Assembly: GCA_902602415.1 (NCBI GenBank)
Contig: CACKQW010000003.1
Coordinates: forward strand, 62,001 to 126,000
Direction of reading: 5' to 3'
DNA length: 64,000 nucleotides
Source: an uncultured Bacteroidota bacterium
GTDB taxonomy: Bacteria; Bacteroidota; Bacteroidia; Flavobacteriales; Flavobacteriaceae
Each line of letters starts with the position of its first letter. Positions within the stretch are counted from its first letter, which is position 1. The notes below the pieces were generated by a model. The model did no database searches and was not told where the DNA came from. It worked only from the letters and a program-made list of their open reading frames with translations. The position numbers were made by a program, and so were the translations under genes. Of the stretch, positions 53,452 through 63,327 are shown in pieces.

Positions 53452-54194
53452 TGAAATTTGGGATTTGTAATATTAGCATTGTTCCTATCAGAGAGGAAAA
53501 GTCACAAAAATCAGAAATGACTTCACAATTACTTTATGGAGAAACTTTTGAAATTTTAGAATTTTCTGAAAACTGGTCCTATATTAAAATGAATTTCGAT
53601 GATTATAAGGGATGGATTAAAAATAACCAATATGTTAAAATTGAGAATGAAGCATTTAAAGTAAAAGATGATACGAAATATTGTTTAGATTTAGTTGAAT
53701 TTGTTGAAACCCCTGAAAAAAAACTAAAAACAATTGTAATGGGATCAAATGTGTCAAATGCAGGAATTTTAAATGATAAATTCGATGGAAATTTTAGTAA
53801 TAATAAAAAGAAAAAAGATGAAGCAGTTAAAATCGCATTGTCATTAATTAATACACCTTATTTATGGGGAGGTAGAAGTCCATTTGGTATTGATTGTTCT
53901 GGTTTTTCTCAACTAGCTTATAAAATGATTGGTGTAAGTCTTCCTAGAGACGCTAAGGATCAAGCGAAAATTGGATCCACACTAAGTTTTATTGACGAAT
54001 CTCAAGCTGGAGATTTAGCATTTTTTCATGATGAGGAAGATAAAATTATACATGTTGGTATAATTCTTAAAGACAATCATATTATTCATGCAAGCGGGAA
54101 AGTTAGAATTGATAGACTTGACCAAACGGGAATTTATAACAATGAGCTAAACACTCACACACACAAATTAAGATTTATTAAAAAGATAATTTAA
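53451..54194 (+). CDS. NlpC/P60 family peptidase with SH3-like domain
   Basis: The 247 residues (ATG 53451) carry an N-terminal bacterial SH3 domain (about 1-65; YIKMNFDDYKGWIKNNQY) and an NlpC/P60 domain (about 120-247) with catalytic Cys149 in GIDCSGFSQLAYK, His in IIHVGIIL and a third polar site in IIHASG. Such enzymes cut D-Glu-meso-DAP bonds in peptidoglycan. No signal peptide is visible, so it may act in recycling in the cytoplasm, or an export route is missed. It abuts the convergent TPR gene with no gap. Confidence 0.9.
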   Translation: MKFGICNISIVPIREEKSQKSEMTSQLLYGETFEILEFSENWSYIKMNFDDYKGWIKNNQYVKIENEAFKVKDDTKYCLDLVEFVETPEKKLKTIVMGSNVSNAGILNDKFDGNFSNNKKKKDEAVKIALSLINTPYLWGGRSPFGIDCSGFSQLAYKMIGVSLPRDAKDQAKIGSTLSFIDESQAGDLAFFHDEEDKIIHVGIILKDNHIIHASGKVRIDRLDQTGIYNNELNTHTHKLRFIKKII

Positions 54195-55457
54195 TTAAAA
54201 TGATTGTAGCAACTCTCTGTATTTTTTAGCTTCATCAGTTTCACCTAGTTGCTCATAAATATTTCTCAAAGTTTTTATACAATCAATATTGTTTGGATCT
54301 AATTCATAAACCTTATTAAGGTAAGGAATAGCGCTTTTAAATAAGTCTTCTCTTATTAATTTTAATTCGTCATATCTGTTATAATCAGCAGTTGACATAC
54401 CCAATGAATTCATTTCTTCGATTATGGGTTCGTCTTTTTCAAGGATTAATGCAGCTGCATTCAAATATGCTTTAGTGTAAGAAGAATCCAGCTGAATGGC
54501 TTTGTTGTAAAATTCTAATGCTAGATCTATATTTCCTTTGTCTGCATTTACAACACCCAAATTGAAAACCAAATCTGTATTTTCGGGATTTATTTCTAAG
54601 GCTTTAGTTATGAGTTTTTCGTAAGATTCCACATCGCCTAGCTCCCATCGAATATTAGACTCTAAAAGAATCAGGTTGATATTGTTTGGATCAATTTCTT
54701 TTGACAACTCAATATATTTCAATGCATTATCAAAATCTTTTTTATCTCTGTAGATTGCTGCAATTGTCCTTAAAATTATATCTTTTTCAGACTTGCCTAA
54801 TTCATCTCTTGGCTTTTCATGAGTTTTTATAACATTTATTGAAAAATCTCTTGACTCAGCATCTTGAAATCTTTGTTCGTCCCCACTTTCTTTTTCAATA
54901 GCATAATATGTCATTGAAATCCCGGTGTAATTTAAATCTATTAATTCTAGATAAAAATCAAGTGCTTTTTCATAATTATTTGCTTGGTTTGCAACAAGTG
55001 CCGCATTTCTTAAATAGAGAGTGTCTCTTGTGGAGACTCTGTAAGCTAATTCAAAGTTTTCATATGACTTTTCAAAGAGTTTTTCATCTAAATAATTATT
55101 TCCGTTTGAGATAAAATTATTTAACATATCAACTTTTAGCTTATTAATCCTTGTAGTGTAATAGTTATTACCGCCAATTTCAGTACTAATAGATTTATTT
55201 AAATTATTAATACTGGCTTTAGTTTCTGTGTATGAGCTATTTCCATTTTGATATAGTGCCAAACCATTCAAATAGTAAAACTTGGCTAATGTTTTTTTAT
55301 CATTAGGTGAAATTTTATCTTTAATAGTATTAAGATTATTAATAGCCAAAGTAAAGTTTTCACTCTTTATTTGTTTTTCAACGACTTTTAATTCTTTTTT
55401 TTGACCATTAATTTGAAAAGAAACTAACAATAACGAAAGTAAAATTATTTTTTTCAT
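54195..55457 (-). CDS. secreted/periplasmic TPR-repeat protein
   Basis: The 420 residues have a signal peptide (about 1-18; ends INGQ) and at least five tetratricopeptide repeats (about 25-415; for example AYRVSTRDTLYLRNAALVANQ, ALKYIELSKEIDPNNINLIL, ALEINPENTDLVFNLGVV, AIQLDSSYTKAYLNAA). TPR arrays act as protein-binding scaffolds; the partner is unknown. It follows gyrA by 1 bp and should be co-transcribed with it. Confidence 0.85.
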   Translation of the reverse strand: MKKIILLSLLLVSFQINGQKKELKVVEKQIKSENFTLAINNLNTIKDKISPNDKKTLAKFYYLNGLALYQNGNSSYTETKASINNLNKSISTEIGGNNYYTTRINKLKVDMLNNFISNGNNYLDEKLFEKSYENFELAYRVSTRDTLYLRNAALVANQANNYEKALDFYLELIDLNYTGISMTYYAIEKESGDEQRFQDAESRDFSINVIKTHEKPRDELGKSEKDIILRTIAAIYRDKKDFDNALKYIELSKEIDPNNINLILLESNIRWELGDVESYEKLITKALEINPENTDLVFNLGVVNADKGNIDLALEFYNKAIQLDSSYTKAYLNAAALILEKDEPIIEEMNSLGMSTADYNRYDELKLIREDLFKSAIPYLNKVYELDPNNIDCIKTLRNIYEQLGETDEAKKYRELLQSF

Positions 55458-55458
55458 T

Positions 55459-57957
55459 TTATTCAGCTTGATTATTTAACTCAATTTCATCAATTTGGTC
55501 TACTTCTTCATCGTGACCTTCTTCGTGAACTACTTTAGCAACAGCAGCAATAGAATCTCCATCTTTAATATTAATTAATTTTACTCCCTGTGTTGCTCTG
55601 CCCATCACCCTTAGGTTTTCAACTGCCATTCTTATCGCTATTCCAGATTTATTAATTATCATTAAGCCATTTGAATCATCAACATTTTTGATAGCTACTA
55701 AATCTCCAGTTTTCTCAGTAATTGAAATTGTTTTGACACCCTTACCACCTCTGTTAGTTAGTCTGTAATCTTCAAGTTTAGATCGTTTGCCATATCCATT
55801 AGACGAAACTACAAGGATATTGCTTTCCATATCATTAACTGAAACCATTCCAATTACCTCGTCTTTTTCATGTTGAAGTCGTATACCTCTAACCCCTGAT
55901 GCATTTCTTCCCATGGGCCTAGTCTTAGCTTCTTCAAATCTAATTGCTTTTCCTGATTTTAGTGCTAACATCACCTGACTATTCCCATTTGTAAGTTTTG
56001 CTTCTAAAAGTTCGTCTTCTTCTTTTATTGTAATTGCATTAATTCCATTGACTCTAGGTCTTGAGTATTGTTCAAGAGATGTTTTTTTAACTTGCCCTTT
56101 TTTTGTTGCCATAATTACAAAGTGATTATTAATATAATCATCGTCTTTAAGGTCTTTAGTGCAAATAAATGCTTTTACTTTATCGTCTTGCTCAATATTT
56201 ATTAAATTTTGAATTGCCCTGCCTTTTGCAGTTCTACCACCTTCTGGGATTTCATATACCCGCATCCAAAAACACTTTCCTTTTTGTGTAAAAAAGAGCA
56301 TGTACTGATGATTACTTCCAACAAACAAATCTTCAAGAAAATCTTCATTTCTTGTTGTAGATGCTTTTTGACCAACTCCACCTCTATTTTGAATTTTATA
56401 TTCTGTTAAAGATGTTCTTTTAATATAGCCAGCGTGTGATATAGTAATCAAAACTTTTTCATCTGGAATCATATCTTCAATTGAAAGGTCGCCACCAGAA
56501 TATTCAATAACAGATCTTCTTTCATCTCCATATTTATCTCTAATTTCAATTAATTCGTCAGAAATTATCTTCATTCTGATATCTTGATTTGATAAAATAT
56601 TTTTTAAATCTTTTATAAGTTGTTTAATTTCTTCAAATTCTCCCCTAAGTTTATCTTGTTCAAGGCCTGTTAATTGACGTAATCTCATTTCAACAATAGC
56701 CTTAGACTGAATTTCAGAAAGGTTGTATTTCTTCATTAAGTTTTCTTTGGCATTATCTGCATTTTTAGATGCCTTGATGATTTCAATAACTTCATCAATG
56801 TTGTCTGACGCTATGATTAATCCTTCTAAAATATGACATCTATCCTCTGCTTTTTTTAATTCAAACTTAGTTCTTCGTACAACGACATCATGTCTGTGAT
56901 CAACAAAGTGTTTTATTTTAGCTTTAAGGTTTAGCATTTGTGGACGCCCTTTTACCAGCGCAATACTATTTACACTAAATGATGATTGGAGTGAACTGTA
57001 TTTGTAAAGTTTGTTTAAAACAATATTAGGGATAGCATCTCTTTTCAAAACAAAAACAATTCTCATTCCATTTCTGTCAGATTCATCTCTGATTGTAGAA
57101 ATTCCATCAAGTTTTTTATCGTTTACTAAGTCAGCTATTTTTTTTATCATATCAGCCTTATTAACTTGAAATGGAATCTCTGTCACAATAATGGATTCTC
57201 TTCCATCAACTTCCTCAATTTCAGCTTTGCCTCTTAACACAATTTTTCCCCTTCCAGTGTGAAAAGCATCTTTTACACCTTCATATCCATGTATTATACC
57301 CCCTGTAGGGAAGTCAGGAGCTTTTACAAATTCCATTAAAGCATCAATATCAATTTCATTATTTTTAATATACTCAAGGGTTCCGTTTATTACTTCAGTA
57401 AGGTTATGTGGAGGAATATTTGTTGCCATTCCAACAGCTATACCGGATGCTCCATTTACAAGAAGTGCTGGAATTTTTGTTGGAAGAACAGTAGGTTCTT
57501 TTAATGTATCATCAAAATTTAATTTATAGTCAACAGTTTCTTTATCAATATCAGAGAGCATTTCCTCAGAAATTTTTTGCATTCTAGCTTCAGTATAACG
57601 CATAGCAGCAGGACTATCACCGTCTACAGAACCAAAATTACCTTGACCATCAACTAACATATACCTCAAACTCCAATCCTGTGCCATTCTTACCATGGTA
57701 TCATAAATGGCTGAATCACCATGGGGATGATATTTACCCATTACTTCACCAACAATTCTTGCAGATTTTTTGTGTGTAGATGAGGATTTTACACCTAAAT
57801 CATGCATACCATAAAGAACTCTTCTGTGTACAGGTTTTAATCCATCTCTGACATCTGGTAAAGCTCTAGAAACAATAACTGACATTGAATAATCAATGTA
57901 AGCGGATTTCATTTCATCTTCGATGTTTATAGGGATTAATTTTTCTCCATTATCCAT
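55459..57957 (-). CDS. gyrA: DNA gyrase subunit A
   Basis: GyrA breaks and rejoins DNA to introduce negative supercoils with GyrB. The 832 residues show the catalytic Tyr121 in [10 protein letters not shown], the quinolone region with [10 protein letters not shown] (Ser82 and Asp86 retained), and a C-terminal propeller (about 500-805) with the GyrA-box-like NRGGVGQKA (about 540) and NRGGKGVKT (about 750). The acidic C-terminal tail is typical. A minus-strand -7 box lies at 58000-58007. Confidence 0.97.
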   Translation of the reverse strand: MDNGEKLIPINIEDEMKSAYIDYSMSVIVSRALPDVRDGLKPVHRRVLYGMHDLGVKSSSTHKKSARIVGEVMGKYHPHGDSAIYDTMVRMAQDWSLRYMLVDGQGNFGSVDGDSPAAMRYTEARMQKISEEMLSDIDKETVDYKLNFDDTLKEPTVLPTKIPALLVNGASGIAVGMATNIPPHNLTEVINGTLEYIKNNEIDIDALMEFVKAPDFPTGGIIHGYEGVKDAFHTGRGKIVLRGKAEIEEVDGRESIIVTEIPFQVNKADMIKKIADLVNDKKLDGISTIRDESDRNGMRIVFVLKRDAIPNIVLNKLYKYSSLQSSFSVNSIALVKGRPQMLNLKAKIKHFVDHRHDVVVRRTKFELKKAEDRCHILEGLIIASDNIDEVIEIIKASKNADNAKENLMKKYNLSEIQSKAIVEMRLRQLTGLEQDKLRGEFEEIKQLIKDLKNILSNQDIRMKIISDELIEIRDKYGDERRSVIEYSGGDLSIEDMIPDEKVLITISHAGYIKRTSLTEYKIQNRGGVGQKASTTRNEDFLEDLFVGSNHQYMLFFTQKGKCFWMRVYEIPEGGRTAKGRAIQNLINIEQDDKVKAFICTKDLKDDDYINNHFVIMATKKGQVKKTSLEQYSRPRVNGINAITIKEEDELLEAKLTNGNSQVMLALKSGKAIRFEEAKTRPMGRNASGVRGIRLQHEKDEVIGMVSVNDMESNILVVSSNGYGKRSKLEDYRLTNRGGKGVKTISITEKTGDLVAIKNVDDSNGLMIINKSGIAIRMAVENLRVMGRATQGVKLINIKDGDSIAAVAKVVHEEGHDEEVDQIDEIELNNQAE

Positions 57958-57999
57958 AACGTAAAAAAGGTTAGTTTATATGATTAAATTTGATAAATA

Positions 58000-58007
58000 C
58001 AAATATA
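58000..58007 (-). promoter_or_regulatory. candidate -7 box of gyrA
   Basis: The minus strand reads TATATTTG, matching TAnnTTTG, 43 bases upstream of the gyrA ATG. I see no TTG at the expected -33 distance, so confidence is limited. Confidence 0.35.
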
Positions 58008-58141
58008 ATAATATGACAAATTATTTATCATTAATAATCAGCTTTTAAATACAATTTTATTAACAATTAAATTCAATTTAATTTCTTTAATATGTTGGTT
58101 TAAATCTTGATTATAGTTATTTTTATAGTTGACAATAAATT

Positions 58142-60679
58142 ATGGATGATAATTTTTCACAAAGGGTTAAAGATGTTATAACATTTAGCAAGGAAGAAGC
58201 ACTTAGACTTGGTCATGATTTTATTGGAACTGAACATCTTGTTTTAGGAATATTAAGGAATGATGAAGGCAAAGCGATAGATATCTTAAATTACATTGGA
58301 ATTGAGTTAAATGAATTAAGAAGAAAAATTGAATCCCTCAATCCAGTAAACTTTGACTCACAAAGCAAAGATTCAGCAAACAAAAAAAATTTACATTTAA
58401 CCAGACAAGCTGAAAGAGCTTTAAAAACAACATTTCTAGAAGCGAAGTTATTTCAAAGCTCAATTATAAATACTGCTCACCTTTTGCTATGTATTTTAAG
58501 AAATGAGAACGATCCAACTACAAAAGTTTTCAATAAAATGAATATAAATTATAATCATATTAAAGATGAGTATAAATCTTTAATTGATCGTGATGACTCA
58601 TCTTATGATGTTGAAGACGGAATACAAGAAGAAAAGCAATCTTTTGAAACCACTACTCCATCCACTAAAAAAATATCGAAGAAAAAAACTAAAACACCTG
58701 TTTTGGATAATTTCGGAAAAGATTTAACATCTCTTGCTGAAAAAGACGAATTAGATCCAATTATTGGAAGAAATAATGAAATCCAGAGAGTATCTCAAAT
58801 TTTAAGTAGAAGAAAGAAAAATAATCCAATTTTGATTGGCGAACCTGGTGTTGGTAAATCTGCTATTGCTGAAGGTTTAGCTATTAGAATTATTAAGAAA
58901 AAAGTTTCTAGGATTCTATTTAATAAAAGAATTATTTCATTAGACCTTGCAAGTTTAGTTGCTGGAACAAAATATAGAGGACAATTTGAAGAAAGAATGA
59001 AGGCTGTAATGAATGAGTTAGAGAAAAATAGTGATATTATTCTTTTTATTGACGAAATTCATACTATAGTTGGCGCTGGTGGAGCTACTGGTAGCCTCGA
59101 TGCATCAAATATGTTTAAACCTGCCTTGGCTAGAGGAACTATTCAATGTATTGGTGCTACGACCTTAGATGAATATAGAAATTCCATTGAAAAAGATGGG
59201 GCTTTGGAAAGGAGATTTCAAAAGATTATTGTTGAACAAACAAACGAAAAAGAAACTTTAGAAATTCTTCAAAATATAAAAATAAAATATGAAGAACATC
59301 ATAATGTGATATATACAGATTTAGCTTTAGAAGCTTGTGTAAAACTCACCTCCAGGTACATGAATGATAGATTTTTGCCAGACAAAGCTATTGATGCGTT
59401 AGATGAGGCTGGATCGAGGGTACATTTGACTAATTTAGATGTTCCTGTTCATATAACCGAACTTGAGCAGGAGCTAGAAAAAATTAGAAATAATAAAAAT
59501 GAATCTGTAAAAAGCCAATTATATGAGCAAGCAGCAAACTTGAGAGATAAAGAAAAAATTATTGAAAAAAAACTAATTAACGCGCAATCTGTTTGGGAGG
59601 AGGAATGTAAAAAAAATAAAGAAGTTGTAAATGAAGAAAATATTGCAGATGTAGTTTCTATGATGACGGGGATTCCACTCAATAAATTAAAACAAAGTGA
59701 AAGTAAAAAACTGTCTAAGCTATTTGATATAATAAAAAAAAGTATTGTTGGTCAAAATACAGCGATAGAAAAAGTTGTAAAATCAATTCAAAGAAACAGA
59801 GCTGGGTTAAAAGATCCAAAAAAACCAATCGGATCATTTATTTTCCTTGGTCAAACTGGAGTTGGTAAAACTCAATTGGCAAAAGTACTAGCAAAAGAAT
59901 TGTTTGAAAGTGAAGAGTCACTAATCAGAGTTGATATGAGTGAGTATATGGAAAAGTTTGCTGTTTCAAGACTTGTTGGTGCTCCTCCTGGGTATGTCGG
60001 ATATGAAGACGGTGGTCAATTGACTGAAAAAATTAGAAGAAAGCCATACTCAGTAATTCTTCTAGATGAGATTGAAAAAGCACACCCCGATGTTTTCAAC
60101 ATGTTATTACAAGTTTTAGACGATGGTTTCCTAACAGATAGTTTGGGAAGAAAAATTGATTTTACAAATTCTGTAATTATAATGACTTCAAATATTGGTG
60201 TCAAAAAAATACAAGATTTTGGTTCTGGTGTTGGTTTTGGAACAACTGCTAAAAAAGAACAAGAGAACAGCGCTAATGATAAAACAATAATGAATTCTCT
60301 AAGAAAAAAGTTTGCTCCAGAATTTTTAAATAGGATTGATGAAATAGTAATATTTAATCATTTAACAATCGAAAATATTCATAGCATAATTGATATAGAA
60401 CTTGAAAAATTATTAGACAGAGTTAGTGAATTAGGATACTCTGTAAAAATATCAAAGAAAGCTAAAGACTTTTTGTGTGAAAAAGGTTATGATAAAAAGT
60501 ATGGGGCAAGGCCTTTGAAAAGAACAATCCAAAAATACATAGAAGATTTGATTGCGTCTGAAATATTAGAATCCAAAATAAACACTGGTGATACAATATC
60601 CTTAGATTACATAAAAGGAGATGAAAACTTAAAAATCAAAATTAAGACCAATAAGACATCTAAGACTTCTGAAAAATAA
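58142..60679 (+). CDS. clpC: ATP-dependent Clp protease ATPase subunit ClpC
   Basis: ClpC unfolds proteins for ClpP. The 845 residues have two Clp_N repeats (about 1-145), AAA+ 1 with Walker A GEPGVGKSA (about 233), a middle coiled-coil domain (about 435-500, shorter than in ClpB), and AAA+ 2 with GQTGVGKTQ (about 570). The VGF tripeptide in DFGSGVGFGT fits a ClpP-binding loop, which separates it from ClpB. The 3' end overlaps the convergent hutH by 20 bp. Confidence 0.95.
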   Translation: MDDNFSQRVKDVITFSKEEALRLGHDFIGTEHLVLGILRNDEGKAIDILNYIGIELNELRRKIESLNPVNFDSQSKDSANKKNLHLTRQAERALKTTFLEAKLFQSSIINTAHLLLCILRNENDPTTKVFNKMNINYNHIKDEYKSLIDRDDSSYDVEDGIQEEKQSFETTTPSTKKISKKKTKTPVLDNFGKDLTSLAEKDELDPIIGRNNEIQRVSQILSRRKKNNPILIGEPGVGKSAIAEGLAIRIIKKKVSRILFNKRIISLDLASLVAGTKYRGQFEERMKAVMNELEKNSDIILFIDEIHTIVGAGGATGSLDASNMFKPALARGTIQCIGATTLDEYRNSIEKDGALERRFQKIIVEQTNEKETLEILQNIKIKYEEHHNVIYTDLALEACVKLTSRYMNDRFLPDKAIDALDEAGSRVHLTNLDVPVHITELEQELEKIRNNKNESVKSQLYEQAANLRDKEKIIEKKLINAQSVWEEECKKNKEVVNEENIADVVSMMTGIPLNKLKQSESKKLSKLFDIIKKSIVGQNTAIEKVVKSIQRNRAGLKDPKKPIGSFIFLGQTGVGKTQLAKVLAKELFESEESLIRVDMSEYMEKFAVSRLVGAPPGYVGYEDGGQLTEKIRRKPYSVILLDEIEKAHPDVFNMLLQVLDDGFLTDSLGRKIDFTNSVIIMTSNIGVKKIQDFGSGVGFGTTAKKEQENSANDKTIMNSLRKKFAPEFLNRIDEIVIFNHLTIENIHSIIDIELEKLLDRVSELGYSVKISKKAKDFLCEKGYDKKYGARPLKRTIQKYIEDLIASEILESKINTGDTISLDYIKGDENLKIKIKTNKTSKTSEK

Positions 60680-62162
60680 GATTTCTTTGACTTTTTAAAA
60701 ATTTACTAATTTTTTTAACATCCTTATATAATGCTCTATCCTTTGTTACTTTTTTCGAAAGTTTTCTAACTTCCATAATTAAATTTTTTACTTGTTTTGA
60801 TGTTTTATGATTATTAAATTCTTTTGCTTGACACGCTGATATCAATTCAATTGACAAAATATCATAAACATTGGTTATAATACTGGATAGTTGATTTGCA
60901 CCATTAGCTCCCATGCTAACGTGATCTTCTTGGCCATTTGATGATGTTATTGAATCAATACTTGCTGGGGTTGAAAACTGTTTATTAGAACTAACTAAAC
61001 TTGCTGCAGTGTATTGCAGTATCATTAACCCAGAGTATATACCTGGGTTAACAGTTAAAAAAATAGGTAATCCACGTTTTCCAGACATTAAATTAAAAGT
61101 TCTTCGCTCCGAAATATTTCCTAATTCTGAAATGGACAATTTTAAAAAGTCGATTGATAAAGAAAGTGGTTGGCCGTGAAAATTTCCACCGGAAATAATT
61201 TTATCTTTTTCATCAAAAATTAGAGGATTATCAGTCACAGAATTAATTTCAGTATTTATAATTTCAGAACAATAATCAATAACATCAAGTGATGCGCCAT
61301 GAACCTGAGGAATACATCTAAATGAATAAGGATCTTGTGTTTCTGTTTTTTGTAAATTTTCAATCTCTCCTCCATTGATGAAATCTAAAATTCGTTTGGA
61401 AACCTTTTTTTGACCTTTAAAATTTCTTACCGAACTAACTAGGGGGCTAAATGGTTGTAAATTACAATTATAACTATCAATTGAAACGGAAGATATATGA
61501 TCAGCTAATTTCGAAAGATTATACGAGTGAAGTACTGAATTAACAAAAGATGCGAGCATATATTGAGTGCCATTAATTAGTGCCAAACCCTCTTTTGGTG
61601 ATAAATTAATTTTATCGAGTTTATATTTTCTCAATATAGTTTGTGAATTTTGGGTTTTTCCCTGATAATCTATTTCACCCTCACCAATTATTGGCAATGA
61701 CATATGAGCTAATGGAGCTAAATCTCCTGAAGCACCTAAAGAACCATACTCATAAACAATTGGAAATAAATTATTATTGAATAAAAAAATTAATCTATTA
61801 ATTGTTTTTATTCTAACACCACTATTCCCTTTTGAAAGGGATATAATTTTTAATAATAGCATTAATTTTACAATTTCAGAATTTATTTTTTTTCCTGTTC
61901 CGCACGCATGTGATCGAAGTAAATTTACCTGAAGCTCACTTAATTTTTCATCTTCAATTTTAATATTATGAAGATCTCCAAAACCAGTATTCACGCCATA
62001 TATCACATCGCTAGTATTTGATATTTTATCCTCTAAAAAAAGTCTGCTTTTATTAACTTTTTGAATAAGAGTATCGTCTAATTGAATTTGTAAGTTATTT
62101 GAAATAATGTGGTCTATATCAAATAGCGTTATCTGACTATCTTTTAAAATGAAATTGCTCAA
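60660..62162 (-). CDS. hutH: histidine ammonia-lyase family enzyme
   Basis: HutH deaminates histidine to urocanate. The 500 residues include the MIO-forming ASG triad (144-146 in LGASGDLAPL), the catalytic Tyr55 in VIYGVNTGFG, NGTQYMLAS, TDNPL and GGNFHGQPL. Phe/Tyr ammonia-lyases share this fold, so substrate is not fully settled. No other hut gene is nearby. The start is a TTG at 62162; no closer ATG fits the family N-terminus. The 3' end overlaps clpC by 20 bp. Confidence 0.9.
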   Translation of the reverse strand: MSNFILKDSQITLFDIDHIISNNLQIQLDDTLIQKVNKSRLFLEDKISNTSDVIYGVNTGFGDLHNIKIEDEKLSELQVNLLRSHACGTGKKINSEIVKLMLLLKIISLSKGNSGVRIKTINRLIFLFNNNLFPIVYEYGSLGASGDLAPLAHMSLPIIGEGEIDYQGKTQNSQTILRKYKLDKINLSPKEGLALINGTQYMLASFVNSVLHSYNLSKLADHISSVSIDSYNCNLQPFSPLVSSVRNFKGQKKVSKRILDFINGGEIENLQKTETQDPYSFRCIPQVHGASLDVIDYCSEIINTEINSVTDNPLIFDEKDKIISGGNFHGQPLSLSIDFLKLSISELGNISERRTFNLMSGKRGLPIFLTVNPGIYSGLMILQYTAASLVSSNKQFSTPASIDSITSSNGQEDHVSMGANGANQLSSIITNVYDILSIELISACQAKEFNNHKTSKQVKNLIMEVRKLSKKVTKDRALYKDVKKISKFLKSQRNLIFQKS

Positions 62163-62263
62163 ATTAAATATATTATTTTAAAAAAGTTAAATTTGAATAC
62201 CCATTGATTTAAGTATTTAAAATTATTTTTTTAATTAATTACAAAGTTAAAAAAAGGTAATTT

Positions 62264-63325
62264 ATGAAAAAAACTCCTCTTTATGATCTTCACGTCGATT
62301 TTGGCGCAAAATTAGTGGATTATGCTGGATTTTTAATGCCTATACAATATGAAGGTGTATCGGTCGAACATAATTGTGTAAAAAATAATGTCGGTGTATT
62401 TGATGTTTCTCACATGGGTGAATTTTTAATCTATGGTAAAAAATCAGAGTCTTTTTTACAATCCGTATTAAGTAACGATATTTCAATTTTACAACCTGGT
62501 CAAGCCCAATATAATTGCATTCCTAATGATAATGGAGGAATTGTTGATGACTTGATTCTCTATAAATTAGATATTAATAAATATATGTTGGTTGTCAATG
62601 CTTCAAACATTGAAAAAAACATTGATTTTTTATGCAGTAAAAATAAAAATATGGTAAATATTGATAATTTATCTGATGTTTATTCCCTGATATCTGTACA
62701 AGGGCCAAATTCATTAAATGTTCTAGAAAAAGTATTTGAATTAGAATTGGTAGATCTAAAATATTACTGTTTTTTAAAATATGAGGATATAATTATTTCC
62801 AATACAGGATATACTGGATGTGGAGGTTATGAAATATATTGTAAAAATGAAGATGTTGTTGGTTTGTGGAATAATATTTTTGAAGCAGGATCAGAGTTTA
62901 ATATTAAACCTATAGGATTGGCTGCAAGAGATACGTTAAGGTTGGAAATGGGATTTTGTCTATATGGAAATGAATTGAATGATGAAATTTCTCCTATTGA
63001 GGCTGGTTTATCTTGGATTACAAAAACAAATAAAATTTTCACATCTAGCTCATTATTTAAAAGACAAAAAGAAGTTGGAGTTAATAAAAAATTAATTGGT
63101 TTTGAAATGTTAGAAAAAGCAATTCCTAGAAATGGATATGCTATTTATTCATCAGAAAAGAGGAAAATTGGAATTGTCACATCAGGTACAATGTCTCCAT
63201 CCTTAAAAAAAGGAATAGGATTGGGATATGTTAAATATAGTTTCTCAAATCTAAATAATAAAATTTTTATCGAAATCCGTGGAAATATGAAGCAGGCATT
63301 AATTGTAAAAACACCATTTAAATAG
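62264..63325 (+). CDS. gcvT: aminomethyltransferase (glycine cleavage T protein)
   Basis: GcvT transfers the aminomethyl carbon of glycine to tetrahydrofolate. The 353 residues show DLHVDFGAKLVDYAGFLMPIQY, FDVSHMGEF (about 46-54), the folate-site acidic residue in NGGIVDD (about 87-93), GYTGCGGYE (about 184) and ARDTLRLEMG (about 222). The start ATG is preceded by an A-rich stretch with a weak AAGG. The other glycine cleavage genes are not here. yebC follows 2 bp on. Confidence 0.96.
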   Translation: MKKTPLYDLHVDFGAKLVDYAGFLMPIQYEGVSVEHNCVKNNVGVFDVSHMGEFLIYGKKSESFLQSVLSNDISILQPGQAQYNCIPNDNGGIVDDLILYKLDINKYMLVVNASNIEKNIDFLCSKNKNMVNIDNLSDVYSLISVQGPNSLNVLEKVFELELVDLKYYCFLKYEDIIISNTGYTGCGGYEIYCKNEDVVGLWNNIFEAGSEFNIKPIGLAARDTLRLEMGFCLYGNELNDEISPIEAGLSWITKTNKIFTSSSLFKRQKEVGVNKKLIGFEMLEKAIPRNGYAIYSSEKRKIGIVTSGTMSPSLKKGIGLGYVKYSFSNLNNKIFIEIRGNMKQALIVKTPFK

Positions 63326-63327
63326 TT

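Noticed and set aside
62188-62249. TAnnTTTG boxes TAAATTTG (plus, 62188-62195) and TAACTTTG (minus, 62242-62249) as gcvT and hutH promoters
   Set aside because: Neither has a TTG at a suitable distance, and in this AT-rich gap single boxes are expected by chance.
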